This document shows positions 7,992-15,777 of a stretch of DNA of 31,087 nt, piece by piece; the first letter of the stretch is position 1; each line of letters opens with the position of its first letter. The translations under genes were made by a program, and so were the position numbers. This stretch comes from DATGLE01 sp035294325 (lineage in GTDB: Bacteria; Chloroflexota; Ktedonobacteria; Ktedonobacterales; Ktedonobacteraceae): the NCBI GenBank assembly GCA_035294325.1, contig DATGLE010000100.1, positions 1 through 31,087 on the forward strand, given 5' to 3'. The notes under the pieces are model-generated. The model worked only from the letters and a program-made list of their open reading frames with translations. It ran no database searches and was not told the DNA's origin.

Positions 7992-8026
7992 GCGGATGAC
8001 TTTCTACGTTGATAAGGAGCTGTGTC

Positions 8027-9010
8027 ATGCTCACACTTTCACGAACAGAGGAGCGCGCCGGGCAAGGGCGTTATAATCCGATCAGGCGTTTGCTGCACAA
8101 AGAAGGGGTTGCAGGCTATCTTTTTATCGCTCCCTGGATCATCGGGTTCATGCTCTTCTCGGCCTATCCGCTGCTGGACACGATCTACAATAGCTTTACC
8201 GAATATAAATTGTTCGGGGCACCGCAGTGGATCGGCTTGCAGAACTATCAAAATCTGCTCTTCCACGATCCGACTTTTGGCCTGACCTGCCTGCACATGC
8301 TGCTCTACGTAGTGCTGGCGACGTTGATCTATATTATTGGCGGCATGGTCCTTGCGCTGCTGCTCAACCGCGCCTTCCCCGGCAATCACTTCTTCCGTAC
8401 CGTCTTCTATCTGCCAAGCCTGATGGTCGGCGTGGCGATTGGCGCAATGTTCACGCAGGTCTTCGGGGCGGAAGATTATGGCCTGGTCAATGAAGTAATC
8501 GGCATTTTCCATATTCCCCCCGTCAACTGGCTCAACAATGCCGATCACCCTATTCTCGGCCTGTTCGCGCTGATTGCCGTCAACTTCTGGTTTATGGGCG
8601 GCACAATGCTGATCTTCCTCGCCGGCCTTAAAGGCATCTCACCAACCTATTACGAGGCGGCGCGCATCGATGGCGCGGGCACCTGGCAGCGCTTCCGCTT
8701 CGTGACGATACCCCTGCTGACGCCGGTAATTCTTTTTAATACCATCATGACGCTTATCGGGCACATCCAGGTATTCGACACAGCCCTGATCTTCGCGGGC
8801 GGTGGCAGCGGCTCGATTGGCTTCAATACCTCCGTGCTGGGCTATCGCAATAGCCTGGCAACTTTCCTGACCTATCTCTACCAGGAGGCTTTTGTCTATC
8901 ACAATTACGGCTACGGTTCCGCCATCGCCATTGTCATCTTCCTCATCACGCTGGCACTCACCGCTATCGTACTCGTGACATTCCAGCGCTTCACCTACTA
9001 TGATCGTTAA
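8027..9010 (+). CDS. Sugar ABC transporter permease, MalF/UgpA-like
   Basis: A 327-residue inner-membrane protein. The ATG at 8027 is chosen because AAGGAG (8013-8018) precedes it by 8 bp; the in-frame TTG at 8009 lacks a site. It has about six membrane segments, starting with GYLFIAPWIIGFMLFSAYPL. The cytoplasmic EAA loop EAARIDGAGTWQRFRFVTIP (about 211-230), which docks on the ATPase, identifies a binding-protein-dependent importer permease. It pairs with the permease at 9048. No ATPase gene is present in the locus, so a shared MsmK/MalK-type ATPase encoded elsewhere is expected. Confidence 0.93.
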   Translation: MLTLSRTEERAGQGRYNPIRRLLHKEGVAGYLFIAPWIIGFMLFSAYPLLDTIYNSFTEYKLFGAPQWIGLQNYQNLLFHDPTFGLTCLHMLLYVVLATLIYIIGGMVLALLLNRAFPGNHFFRTVFYLPSLMVGVAIGAMFTQVFGAEDYGLVNEVIGIFHIPPVNWLNNADHPILGLFALIAVNFWFMGGTMLIFLAGLKGISPTYYEAARIDGAGTWQRFRFVTIPLLTPVILFNTIMTLIGHIQVFDTALIFAGGGSGSIGFNTSVLGYRNSLATFLTYLYQEAFVYHNYGYGSAIAIVIFLITLALTAIVLVTFQRFTYYDR

Positions 9011-9047
9011 AGATGGCAGCGCCAGCTAGAAAGCACAGAGGTAGATT

Positions 9048-9980
9048 ATGCTCTTCAAGCAAAAATCATTCCAGAGGGCGCTCGTCGCGGAAACTTCTGT
9101 GAGTGCGACACACGTTCTCTCTCGCCAGCGCGATAGCAGGCTTTACGAGCGGGGCCGCATGTATCAACGATTAAGCATGTTCATCACGTACATCATCTTG
9201 ATTGTTGGCGCGTTTGCTATCCTGCTGCCGTTCGCCTGGCTAATCTCCGCCTCGCTCAAAACCACGACGCAATACTATGCGTCTCCTATTCAATGGATAC
9301 CCGATCCCTTCGTCTGGTCCAACTACGTCGAAGCCTTTACGACCTATAGCTTTGCCCGCTACGTCGGCAATAGCCTCTTTCTTGCCTTCTACGCGATGAT
9401 CGTGAACACTCTGGTCTCGTCGCTGGTAGCCTTCGGCTTTGCCCGCTTCCGCTTCCCGGGGCGCACAGCCTGGTTCATCCTGATGCTCTCTACGCTCATG
9501 CTGCCCGCCCAGGTGCTCACGATCCCGCTGTACGTGACCTTCAAAAGCTTCGGCTGGATCGACACCTTTTTGCCGCTCATGGTGCCGCAACTCTTCGGCT
9601 CCGCCTTCAATATCTTTCTCTTCCGCCAGTTCTTCATGGGGCTGCCGCGCGAACTGGACGAGGCGGCGCGCATCGATGGCTGTAGCAACCTGCGCATCTG
9701 GTGGAATGTTATCCTGCCGCAGTCGAAGCCGGTGGTCATCGTCGTTGCCATTTTCACCTTCCTGGCAAGCTGGCGCGACGCCTGGAATCCGCTGATCTAC
9801 CTGAGCAGCCAGAGCAATCGTACTATTCCCCTCGGCCTGCTCTACTTTACCAATGGCTTCACGGCGGTCTATCCGCAGATGATGGCGGCAACCGTCGTCG
9901 CTCTTGCCGTTCCGGTGATTCTCTATGCCATAGGACAGCGTTATATCGATAGCGGCGTCGCTATCGCCGAGGTGAAATAG
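9048..9980 (+). CDS. Sugar ABC transporter permease, MalG/UgpE-like
   Basis: A 310-residue permease. An N-terminal polar stretch of about 40 residues precedes the first membrane helix (MFITYIILIVGAFAILLPFA). The EAA loop EAARIDGCSNLRIWWNVILP (about 205-224) and the C-terminal IAIGQR/YIDSGVAIAEVK-like tail fit the MalG group. It lies 37 bp after the partner permease. A 23-bp perfect hairpin begins one base after the stop and separates it from the glycoside hydrolase gene. Confidence 0.93.
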   Translation: MLFKQKSFQRALVAETSVSATHVLSRQRDSRLYERGRMYQRLSMFITYIILIVGAFAILLPFAWLISASLKTTTQYYASPIQWIPDPFVWSNYVEAFTTYSFARYVGNSLFLAFYAMIVNTLVSSLVAFGFARFRFPGRTAWFILMLSTLMLPAQVLTIPLYVTFKSFGWIDTFLPLMVPQLFGSAFNIFLFRQFFMGLPRELDEAARIDGCSNLRIWWNVILPQSKPVVIVVAIFTFLASWRDAWNPLIYLSSQSNRTIPLGLLYFTNGFTAVYPQMMAATVVALAVPVILYAIGQRYIDSGVAIAEVK

Positions 9981-9981
9981 G

Positions 9982-10031
9982 AGTGAAGGTAGAGAGTCCG
10001 TCGCCGGCGCGACGGACTCTCTACCTTCACT
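9982..10031. repeat. Long intergenic hairpin H4
   Basis: Perfect 23-bp arms (9982-10004 and 10009-10031) with a CGGC loop start one base after the permease stop codon. The strand continues TTATTGCTTG, which is not a run of T. It could be an attenuating or mRNA-stabilising structure ahead of the hydrolase gene. Confidence 0.85.
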
Positions 10032-10064
10032 TATTGCTTGTATCTATACCAGAAGAGAAGTATC

Positions 10065-13000
10065 ATGTCGCTCACAAAACATAACAGAAAAATATTAGTA
10101 TTTTATGATCCAGATTACCCACAGGCATGCTCAGAAGAGGACCTTGCCCGGCTCGTCCCCGGCGAATTTCAGATTGCCGGCGCCGGCGACCTGGCAACCG
10201 GCTTATTAGAGGAACCGTATGATCTGCTGGTCTCGTTTCACGGGCCATACTTTCCGCAACACGCCTGGCGCGCTATCCTGTATTTTCTGGAGGCGGGAGG
10301 AAATCTGGCGATTTTCGGTGGTATGCCCTTCACGCGCCCGGTGAACGAGCAGGGAACGGTTGAGCCAGAGCAGCAGGCGTATAGCGATCAGCTCTGTCTC
10401 GGGCCTTTTTTCCCTCTCCAGATTGATTCCTCTGATCTCTTTCTGGCGCCGTCTGAAGAGGCCGCCTTTCTGGATAAAGCCGCCCTGTATCTTCCCGAGC
10501 AGCAGCCAGGAGCGTTCTGGTCCTTCTACCCGCGACTGACACAGGTTTCGGACCACCCCGATGAGCTGGGATCGGCCGGCCCGTTCGATACGCTGCTCAC
10601 CCCCCTGCTCTTTGCCTGTAGCGGCGCGTCCGGCCCGGCGCAGCATGTTGCCACGCCCGCCGTGCTGCTCGATCAGCAGTCCGGGCGCTTTCAGGGTGGT
10701 CGCTGGCTGCTCTCCCCCTGGCAGCCCGCCTCCCCGGAGACCTGGCTGCGGAACGAAGCAGCGATACGCGCCTTGATTCTGCTGGCTGCGATGGGCCCGG
10801 CGCTGCTCGATGTGCGTCCCCTGCTGGCCTGCTGCCAACCTGGCGAGGCGCCTTCGCTGCTGGTTGCCGCGCGCACGCGAAGCGAGGTTTATATCGAGGT
10901 GACGGTGCGGGATCCGCAGGGCGAGACGTTGGAGAGCGCCCGGATCACGCTGCCCGGCTCAGAACTTCGACAGGAGGAGCGGATACAGCTTCCACCGCAG
11001 AGCGCGGCGGGCCTCTATCGCGTCGTTGTGCATTACTGGAGCGAGGAGCGCCTGCGGATGCGCCAGGAGACAGGCTTCTGGATATGGGATGAGGCGCTGG
11101 TCCAGGCGACCCGCGACAGCATCCTTACCGCCGGGCGCGACTACTTTTACCAGCACGACGCGCCCTTCCTGATCTACGGTACGACCTACATGGACAGTCG
11201 CGTGCAGCGCAAATTCCTGACCCTGCCCAACCCTGCCCGCTGGGATAGCGATTTCGCCGCCATGAAGCAGGCCGGCATTAATACGATCCGCACGGGTATC
11301 TGGACGGGCTGGCGTAGCGAATTTATGCCTGTCGCCGGTGTCGCCAACGAGGCCGCCCTGCGCGCCCTTGACGCCTTCGTGATGACCGCCTGCAAATATA
11401 ACATTCAGGTCATATTCACCTTCTTTTCTTTCTATCCGCCGCACTTCGAGGGCGAAAATCCCTGGCTGGATCCGCGCTCTCTGCAAGGACAGCAGGATTT
11501 TATCCTGGCGTTCGTGCGGCGCTATCGCGCCGTCTCGCTCATCTCCTGGGATTTAATCAACGAGCCGGGTTTTGGAGATCCCGCGTCCACCTTCGCCCCT
11601 CGCCCCATAGCGCATGATGACCGTTTTGAGCGCGCGGCCTTCCGTATATGGCTGGCTGACCGCTATACCTTGAAGGAACTGAGGCTGCGCTGGCGCCTGA
11701 CTCCGGCTGACCTGGCGGACTGGGAGCAGGTTACGCCTCCCCGCGCGCCAGACTATAGCAGTGATCCCCGCGATAGCAGTACGCGGCATATGCTCAAAGT
11801 CATGGACTATACCTCTTTCTCGCAGGATGCCTTCGCACAGTGGGCGGCGAAGATGTACGCGGCGATCCGCGCCTCCGGCGGGCGCACGCTGATCGGGGTC
11901 GGACAGGACGAGGCTGGCGCCCGGCTCGCACCGCAATTCTATGCCCAGGCCGTCGATTACACGACAACCCATCCCTGGTGGAACAACGACGATTTGCTCT
12001 GGGACATGCTCCTCGATAAGACGCTCACCAGACCCAATCTGATCCAGGAAACGGGCGTCATGCTGGTCCGCGATGTGGACGGGCGGCCCTGGCGCGGCGA
12101 GCAGGAGAGCGCCTGTCTGCTGGAACGCAAACTCGTGACCGGGTTGATCGCGCGCGGCGCGGGGCTGATCCAATGGCTCTGGCATACGAATGCCTGCATG
12201 ACGAGCGAGAACGAGAACAGCATCGGCCTGCTGCGTGCCGATGGCAGCGTCAAACCTGAGATGGCGACGATGCTGGAATTTGGACGGCTGATGATGGCCT
12301 TGCAGGCGCGGATCATGGAGGCCGAAACTGTGCCGCCGGTCTGGGTGGTTGTTCCCTACTCACAATGGTTCCTGCGCCCGCAACTGGGCGTTGAGGCTAC
12401 CCGGCGAGCGCTGCGCATTCTGGGCTACGACTGCGGTGTGATTCCACAGGTCGTGGGAGAGCGCCAGCTTGCCGCGCTGGCGCATGCACATTACCGGCCT
12501 CGCTACCTCATCCTGCCGGGTGTGCAATACTTCGATGGCTCCGCCTGGCAGGCTCTGGATCGCTTTGTGCAGCGCGGAGCAACGCTGCTGGTCAGTGGCG
12601 TACCGACGCGCGATTCACATAATCTCCCGCTGCATCCCGCGTTCATCGACGGGAATAATGATAGCGATGATCCCACGCCGGTGTGCCGCTACGAATACCT
12701 GGAAGATGACGACGGCGCTGGCTATCAGCTTATCTTTGGCAATGAGAAGATGCACTATGTGCGCAAGGCCCACAACTATATAAAGACATACGTGCGAGGC
12801 GCCGGCAAGGTCATCTGGTGCGGCCTGCCGTTGGAGCTATCCAGCAGCCCCACCGCGATCAGCAAAATCTACCGGCGCGCGCTGGGCAGCATCGCCAGGG
12901 AGGGGGATGCTGGTATGGAGAGTCCTGTGCTCTTTGTCGAGCGGCCATTGAGAGACGGCACGCTGGTCCTGCTGGTCTCGGAAAGCTCCCGCGAGGAACA

Positions 13001-13115
13001 GGTGAGGCTGAGCGCGGGCATCAGACTGTCAATCGCGCCCAACCGCGCCGGAGCAGCCATCATCGAGAACAACGGCGCGATCAACGTCTTTGGCGGCGTG
13101 AGCCAGCGCCTCTAA
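10065..13115 (+). CDS. Multidomain clan GH-A glycoside hydrolase (family not assigned)
   Basis: A 1016-residue, apparently cytoplasmic enzyme with no signal peptide. Start ATG at 10065; the in-frame TTG at 10038 lies in the tail of the hairpin. About 1-370 holds an alpha/beta domain (FLEAGGNLAIFGGMPF) and beta-sandwich-like sequence. A TIM barrel follows at about 370-745, with acid/base Glu500 in SLISWDLINEPG and the likely nucleophile Glu662 in LIQETGVM. This Asn-Glu plus distant Glu arrangement is typical of clan GH-A. At about 757-850, VWVVVPYSQWFL and RYLILPGVQYF resemble the class I glutamine-amidotransferase-like trimerisation domain of GH42 beta-galactosidases. A small beta domain ends the chain. 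It sits with the sugar ABC importer, so it probably cleaves imported oligosaccharides. The exact substrate is unknown. Confidence 0.85.
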   Translation: MSLTKHNRKILVFYDPDYPQACSEEDLARLVPGEFQIAGAGDLATGLLEEPYDLLVSFHGPYFPQHAWRAILYFLEAGGNLAIFGGMPFTRPVNEQGTVEPEQQAYSDQLCLGPFFPLQIDSSDLFLAPSEEAAFLDKAALYLPEQQPGAFWSFYPRLTQVSDHPDELGSAGPFDTLLTPLLFACSGASGPAQHVATPAVLLDQQSGRFQGGRWLLSPWQPASPETWLRNEAAIRALILLAAMGPALLDVRPLLACCQPGEAPSLLVAARTRSEVYIEVTVRDPQGETLESARITLPGSELRQEERIQLPPQSAAGLYRVVVHYWSEERLRMRQETGFWIWDEALVQATRDSILTAGRDYFYQHDAPFLIYGTTYMDSRVQRKFLTLPNPARWDSDFAAMKQAGINTIRTGIWTGWRSEFMPVAGVANEAALRALDAFVMTACKYNIQVIFTFFSFYPPHFEGENPWLDPRSLQGQQDFILAFVRRYRAVSLISWDLINEPGFGDPASTFAPRPIAHDDRFERAAFRIWLADRYTLKELRLRWRLTPADLADWEQVTPPRAPDYSSDPRDSSTRHMLKVMDYTSFSQDAFAQWAAKMYAAIRASGGRTLIGVGQDEAGARLAPQFYAQAVDYTTTHPWWNNDDLLWDMLLDKTLTRPNLIQETGVMLVRDVDGRPWRGEQESACLLERKLVTGLIARGAGLIQWLWHTNACMTSENENSIGLLRADGSVKPEMATMLEFGRLMMALQARIMEAETVPPVWVVVPYSQWFLRPQLGVEATRRALRILGYDCGVIPQVVGERQLAALAHAHYRPRYLILPGVQYFDGSAWQALDRFVQRGATLLVSGVPTRDSHNLPLHPAFIDGNNDSDDPTPVCRYEYLEDDDGAGYQLIFGNEKMHYVRKAHNYIKTYVRGAGKVIWCGLPLELSSSPTAISKIYRRALGSIAREGDAGMESPVLFVERPLRDGTLVLLVSESSREEQVRLSAGIRLSIAPNRAGAAIIENNGAINVFGGVSQRL

Positions 13116-13223
13116 CGGATCCTGCATCTCATTTTCTCTGCTCAGAGCGCTTGACCATAACGTAACGTCACACCTTACAATGAGATAAATAGCTTGTTTG
13201 CCCTGCGCACCTGCGGGGCAGGT

Positions 13224-13288
13224 CGGAGATAGTGTTGTGTGAGCCGGCCACGGCTGCGCCGTGGCCGGCTCACACAACACTATCTCCG
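13224..13288. repeat. Long intergenic hairpin H5
   Basis: Perfect 31-bp arms (13224-13254 and 13258-13288) with a TGC loop. The arm begins CGGAGATAGTGTTGTGTGAG, recalling the hairpin at 19982. Directly downstream is a GC-rich palindromic foot, CGCGGC-TCC-GCCGCG (13291-13305). There is no T-tract. It lies between the hydrolase gene and the marR promoter. The remaining bases of this gap hold a possible TTGACC (13151-13156) / TACAAT (13176-13181) pair and nothing else I recognise. Confidence 0.88.
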
Positions 13289-13351
13289 GGCGCGGCTCCG
13301 CCGCGCGGGTGCCCGGTAAGAGGTGTGGATATCACAGATCCCTCTACAGTC

Positions 13352-13380
13352 TTGACAACGAAAATAGCTTGCACTATAAT
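13352..13380 (+). promoter_or_regulatory. Consensus sigma-70 promoter of the marR-exporter operon
   Basis: TTGACA (13352-13357), a 17-bp spacer and TATAAT (13375-13380) match the consensus exactly. Such a strong promoter fits control by repression from the sites immediately downstream. Confidence 0.88.
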
Positions 13381-13409
13381 TAGGTTGCCTAACAAATTAG
13401 GAACTAATT
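13380..13409. promoter_or_regulatory. MarR operator region
   Basis: Two palindromes follow the -10 box: TTAGG-TTG-CCTAA (13380-13392) and AATTAG-GAA-CTAATT (13395-13409). They lie at the start of the transcript, where a MarR dimer would block initiation. The half-site CTAATT recurs in front of the second marR gene (24607-24612). Confidence 0.7.
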
Positions 13410-13444
13410 AACATACCAACCTATACTACAGGGGAGGTGAGACG

Positions 13445-14053
13445 ATGGAATGTCGTAATGATAATACCATAGCTACCGTCCATAAACTGATGCGAGCCTT
13501 CATGCTTTTCCGCAAGGTTGACTGGCACAAGCAAGATGTTGCCGGTTACACGCCAAGCGAGCTAAGAGTGCTCTTCTGCATCCGGGGCTGGATGGCACCG
13601 GACAACAAACTGAGTGAAAAGCTCAGAGAGCATATGGAGAGCGGCGCCATGCCTGACCGGCTCGAAGTCGAAAAAGAGTTCAGGGAAGAGGTCAGAAAGC
13701 GTATGGAGTCCCGCACGCCGGTAGTCAAGGTGTCGGAGATCAGCAAACGGCTGCATGTGACCTCACCGACGGTAACGCAGTTGCTCAAGATCCTTGAGAG
13801 GGACGGCCTGGTCGAGCGGCACAGCGATCCCCAGGACAGGCGCTCGGTTGACTTCAAGCTGACCGAAAAGGGCGAGAAAGTCACTCAGCAGGCTGCCGAA
13901 GCTTACTGGGCCTCTATCAACGGCCTGATTGAATACCTGGGGGAAGAGGAGAGCAATCACCTCGCCGACCTGCTCTTCAAGGTGTTTCGCTACTATAACG
14001 AGCAAGCCTCCAATGCAGACTACGCATACTGGGGTGGAGACAGAGAAGCATGA
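13445..14053 (+). CDS. MarR-family regulator with an inserted charged helical segment
   Basis: A 202-residue protein, about 50 longer than usual for MarR. The winged helix-turn-helix is VSEISKRLHVTSPTVTQLLK (96-115), followed by ILERDGLVERHSDPQDRRSV. Between the dimer helix ELRVLFCIRG and this domain there is an extra, strongly charged stretch (about 50-92, including LEVEKEFREEVRKRMES) predicted to be helical. GGGGAGGTGA provides a strong RBS, and the stop overlaps the next start (ATGA). It probably represses its own operon and is released by a substrate of the downstream exporter. The ligand is unknown. Confidence 0.9.
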   Translation: MECRNDNTIATVHKLMRAFMLFRKVDWHKQDVAGYTPSELRVLFCIRGWMAPDNKLSEKLREHMESGAMPDRLEVEKEFREEVRKRMESRTPVVKVSEISKRLHVTSPTVTQLLKILERDGLVERHSDPQDRRSVDFKLTEKGEKVTQQAAEAYWASINGLIEYLGEEESNHLADLLFKVFRYYNEQASNADYAYWGGDREA

Positions 14054-15777
14054 TTAAACTGTTCCGATTCTTAAAGCCATATCGCCTTTCATTACTTATT
14101 GTCTTTGTATTGACCTTCGCACAATCCCTGGCGAACCTCTATCTGCCAACCCTGATGGCGGATATCGTGGACAACGGCATTGTGAAGGGCGATATTCCTT
14201 ACATATACGAAGTTGGCGGCATTATGCTGCTGGTAACGATTGTGGGCGCTGCCTGCGCGGTGGCGGCCAGTTTTTTTTCCGCCAGAATTGCTATTGGCTT
14301 CGGCAAAATCATCCGCGCCATGATCTTCAAGCATGTCATACGCTTCTCGCTGCACGAGTACGATGAGGTCAGCACGGCGTCGCTGATTACGCGCACGACC
14401 AACGATACCACGCAGGTGCAGCAGGTTCTGGTCATCATCCTGATGATGATGATTAGCGCGCCCTTGATGGCTATCGGCGGTATCATACTGGCGATCCAGC
14501 AGGATGCCACGCTCTCGTGGGTACTGGTCGCGGCGGTCCCGATTCTCTGCTTCGCCATCTACCTGATTATGAGCAAGGCGATCCCGCTGTTCAGATTGAT
14601 CCAGGTGAAGCTCGATAAGCTCAACCTCATTCTGGACGAGGGCCTGACCGGAGTCCGCGTCATTCGCGCTTTTGACCGCACGCAGCATGAAGAGAGGCGC
14701 TTCGACGAAGCCAACCTGGACCTGACCAATACCTATATTACGGTCAACCGCATTGTCGCCTTTATGATGCCGGTGATGATGCTGGTATTGAATATGACCT
14801 CTATCGCTATTCTCTGGTTTGGCAGCATTCGCATTAATGCCGGAGACATGCAGGTCGGCGCGCTGATCGCCTTTCTGCAATATGCCATGCAGATTCTCTT
14901 TGCCATGCTGATGGTTTCGATGCTGTTTATCATGCTGCCCCGCGCCGCAGCGTCGGCGACCCGTATCAATGAAGTGCTGGCGATGAAGCCTGGCATCAAA
15001 GATGCTGAGCAGGTGAACGATAACGATACGCAGCGCGGCTACGTCGAGTTCGAGAATGTGACCTTCAACTATGCTGGCGCGGAAGAACCCGCCCTTGCCA
15101 ATGTCTCGTTTCGCGCGCAACCCGGCCAGGTTACGGCTATCATCGGCGGCACCGGCTCCGGTAAATCGACGTTAATCAGCCTGATTCCGCGCTTCTACGA
15201 CGTGCAGAGCGGCAGAGTGCTGGTGGACGGCGTGGATGTGCGCGAGATGTCGCAGGATCATCTGCGCTCGAAAATCGGCCTTGTGCCACAGAAGGCGGTG
15301 CTCTTCTCAGGAACGATAGCGGAAAATATCCGCTACGGCAAAGAAGATGCCACGGACGAAGAAGTGAGGCACGCGGCTGATGTCGCGCAGGCCACCGAAT
15401 TTATCATGAAGATGCAGGATGGCTTTGACTCCGTGATTGCGCAGGGAGGTACCAACGTCTCTGGCGGCCAGAAGCAGCGCATCTCCATCGCACGCGCCCT
15501 GGTGAGAAGGCCGGAGATCTACCTGTTCGACGATAGTTTCTCGGCGCTCGATTTTAAGACCGATGCCAGGTTACGGGCGGCGCTCAGAAAGGAAACCCGG
15601 GATGCGACTGTCATCATCGTCGCGCAGAGAGTCAGCACCGTCATGGACGCGGACCAGATTATCGTTCTGGACGATGGGCATGTCGCGGGCATCGGCAGCC
15701 ATCACGAACTGATGCAGACCTGCGAGGTCTATCGCGAGATCGTCTCCTCGCAGCTTTCATTGGAGGAAATTGCATGA
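14050..15777 (+). CDS. ABC exporter half-transporter with degenerate ATP site (heterodimer subunit A)
   Basis: A 575-residue half-transporter with an N-terminal six-helix ABC membrane domain (about 1-310) and a nucleotide-binding domain (about 330-575). Walker A is GGTGSGKST (from about 366) and the signature is VSGGQKQ (about 470). The position of the catalytic Glu after Walker B is Asp495 (LFDDSFSALD), and the switch His is Gln526 (IIVAQRVST). Both changes are known from the degenerate-site subunit of heterodimeric exporters such as TM287/288, BmrCD and LmrCD. The next gene supplies the canonical residues. Likely role: drug, lipid or peptide export across the plasma membrane. Confidence 0.94.
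   Translation: MIKLFRFLKPYRLSLLIVFVLTFAQSLANLYLPTLMADIVDNGIVKGDIPYIYEVGGIMLLVTIVGAACAVAASFFSARIAIGFGKIIRAMIFKHVIRFSLHEYDEVSTASLITRTTNDTTQVQQVLVIILMMMISAPLMAIGGIILAIQQDATLSWVLVAAVPILCFAIYLIMSKAIPLFRLIQVKLDKLNLILDEGLTGVRVIRAFDRTQHEERRFDEANLDLTNTYITVNRIVAFMMPVMMLVLNMTSIAILWFGSIRINAGDMQVGALIAFLQYAMQILFAMLMVSMLFIMLPRAAASATRINEVLAMKPGIKDAEQVNDNDTQRGYVEFENVTFNYAGAEEPALANVSFRAQPGQVTAIIGGTGSGKSTLISLIPRFYDVQSGRVLVDGVDVREMSQDHLRSKIGLVPQKAVLFSGTIAENIRYGKEDATDEEVRHAADVAQATEFIMKMQDGFDSVIAQGGTNVSGGQKQRISIARALVRRPEIYLFDDSFSALDFKTDARLRAALRKETRDATVIIVAQRVSTVMDADQIIVLDDGHVAGIGSHHELMQTCEVYREIVSSQLSLEEIA

Noticed and set aside
13224..13288. Ordinary Rho-independent terminator
   Set aside because: The stem is 31 bp with no T-tract on either side and it belongs to a family with conserved feet. 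A terminating role is possible but not supported by sequence.
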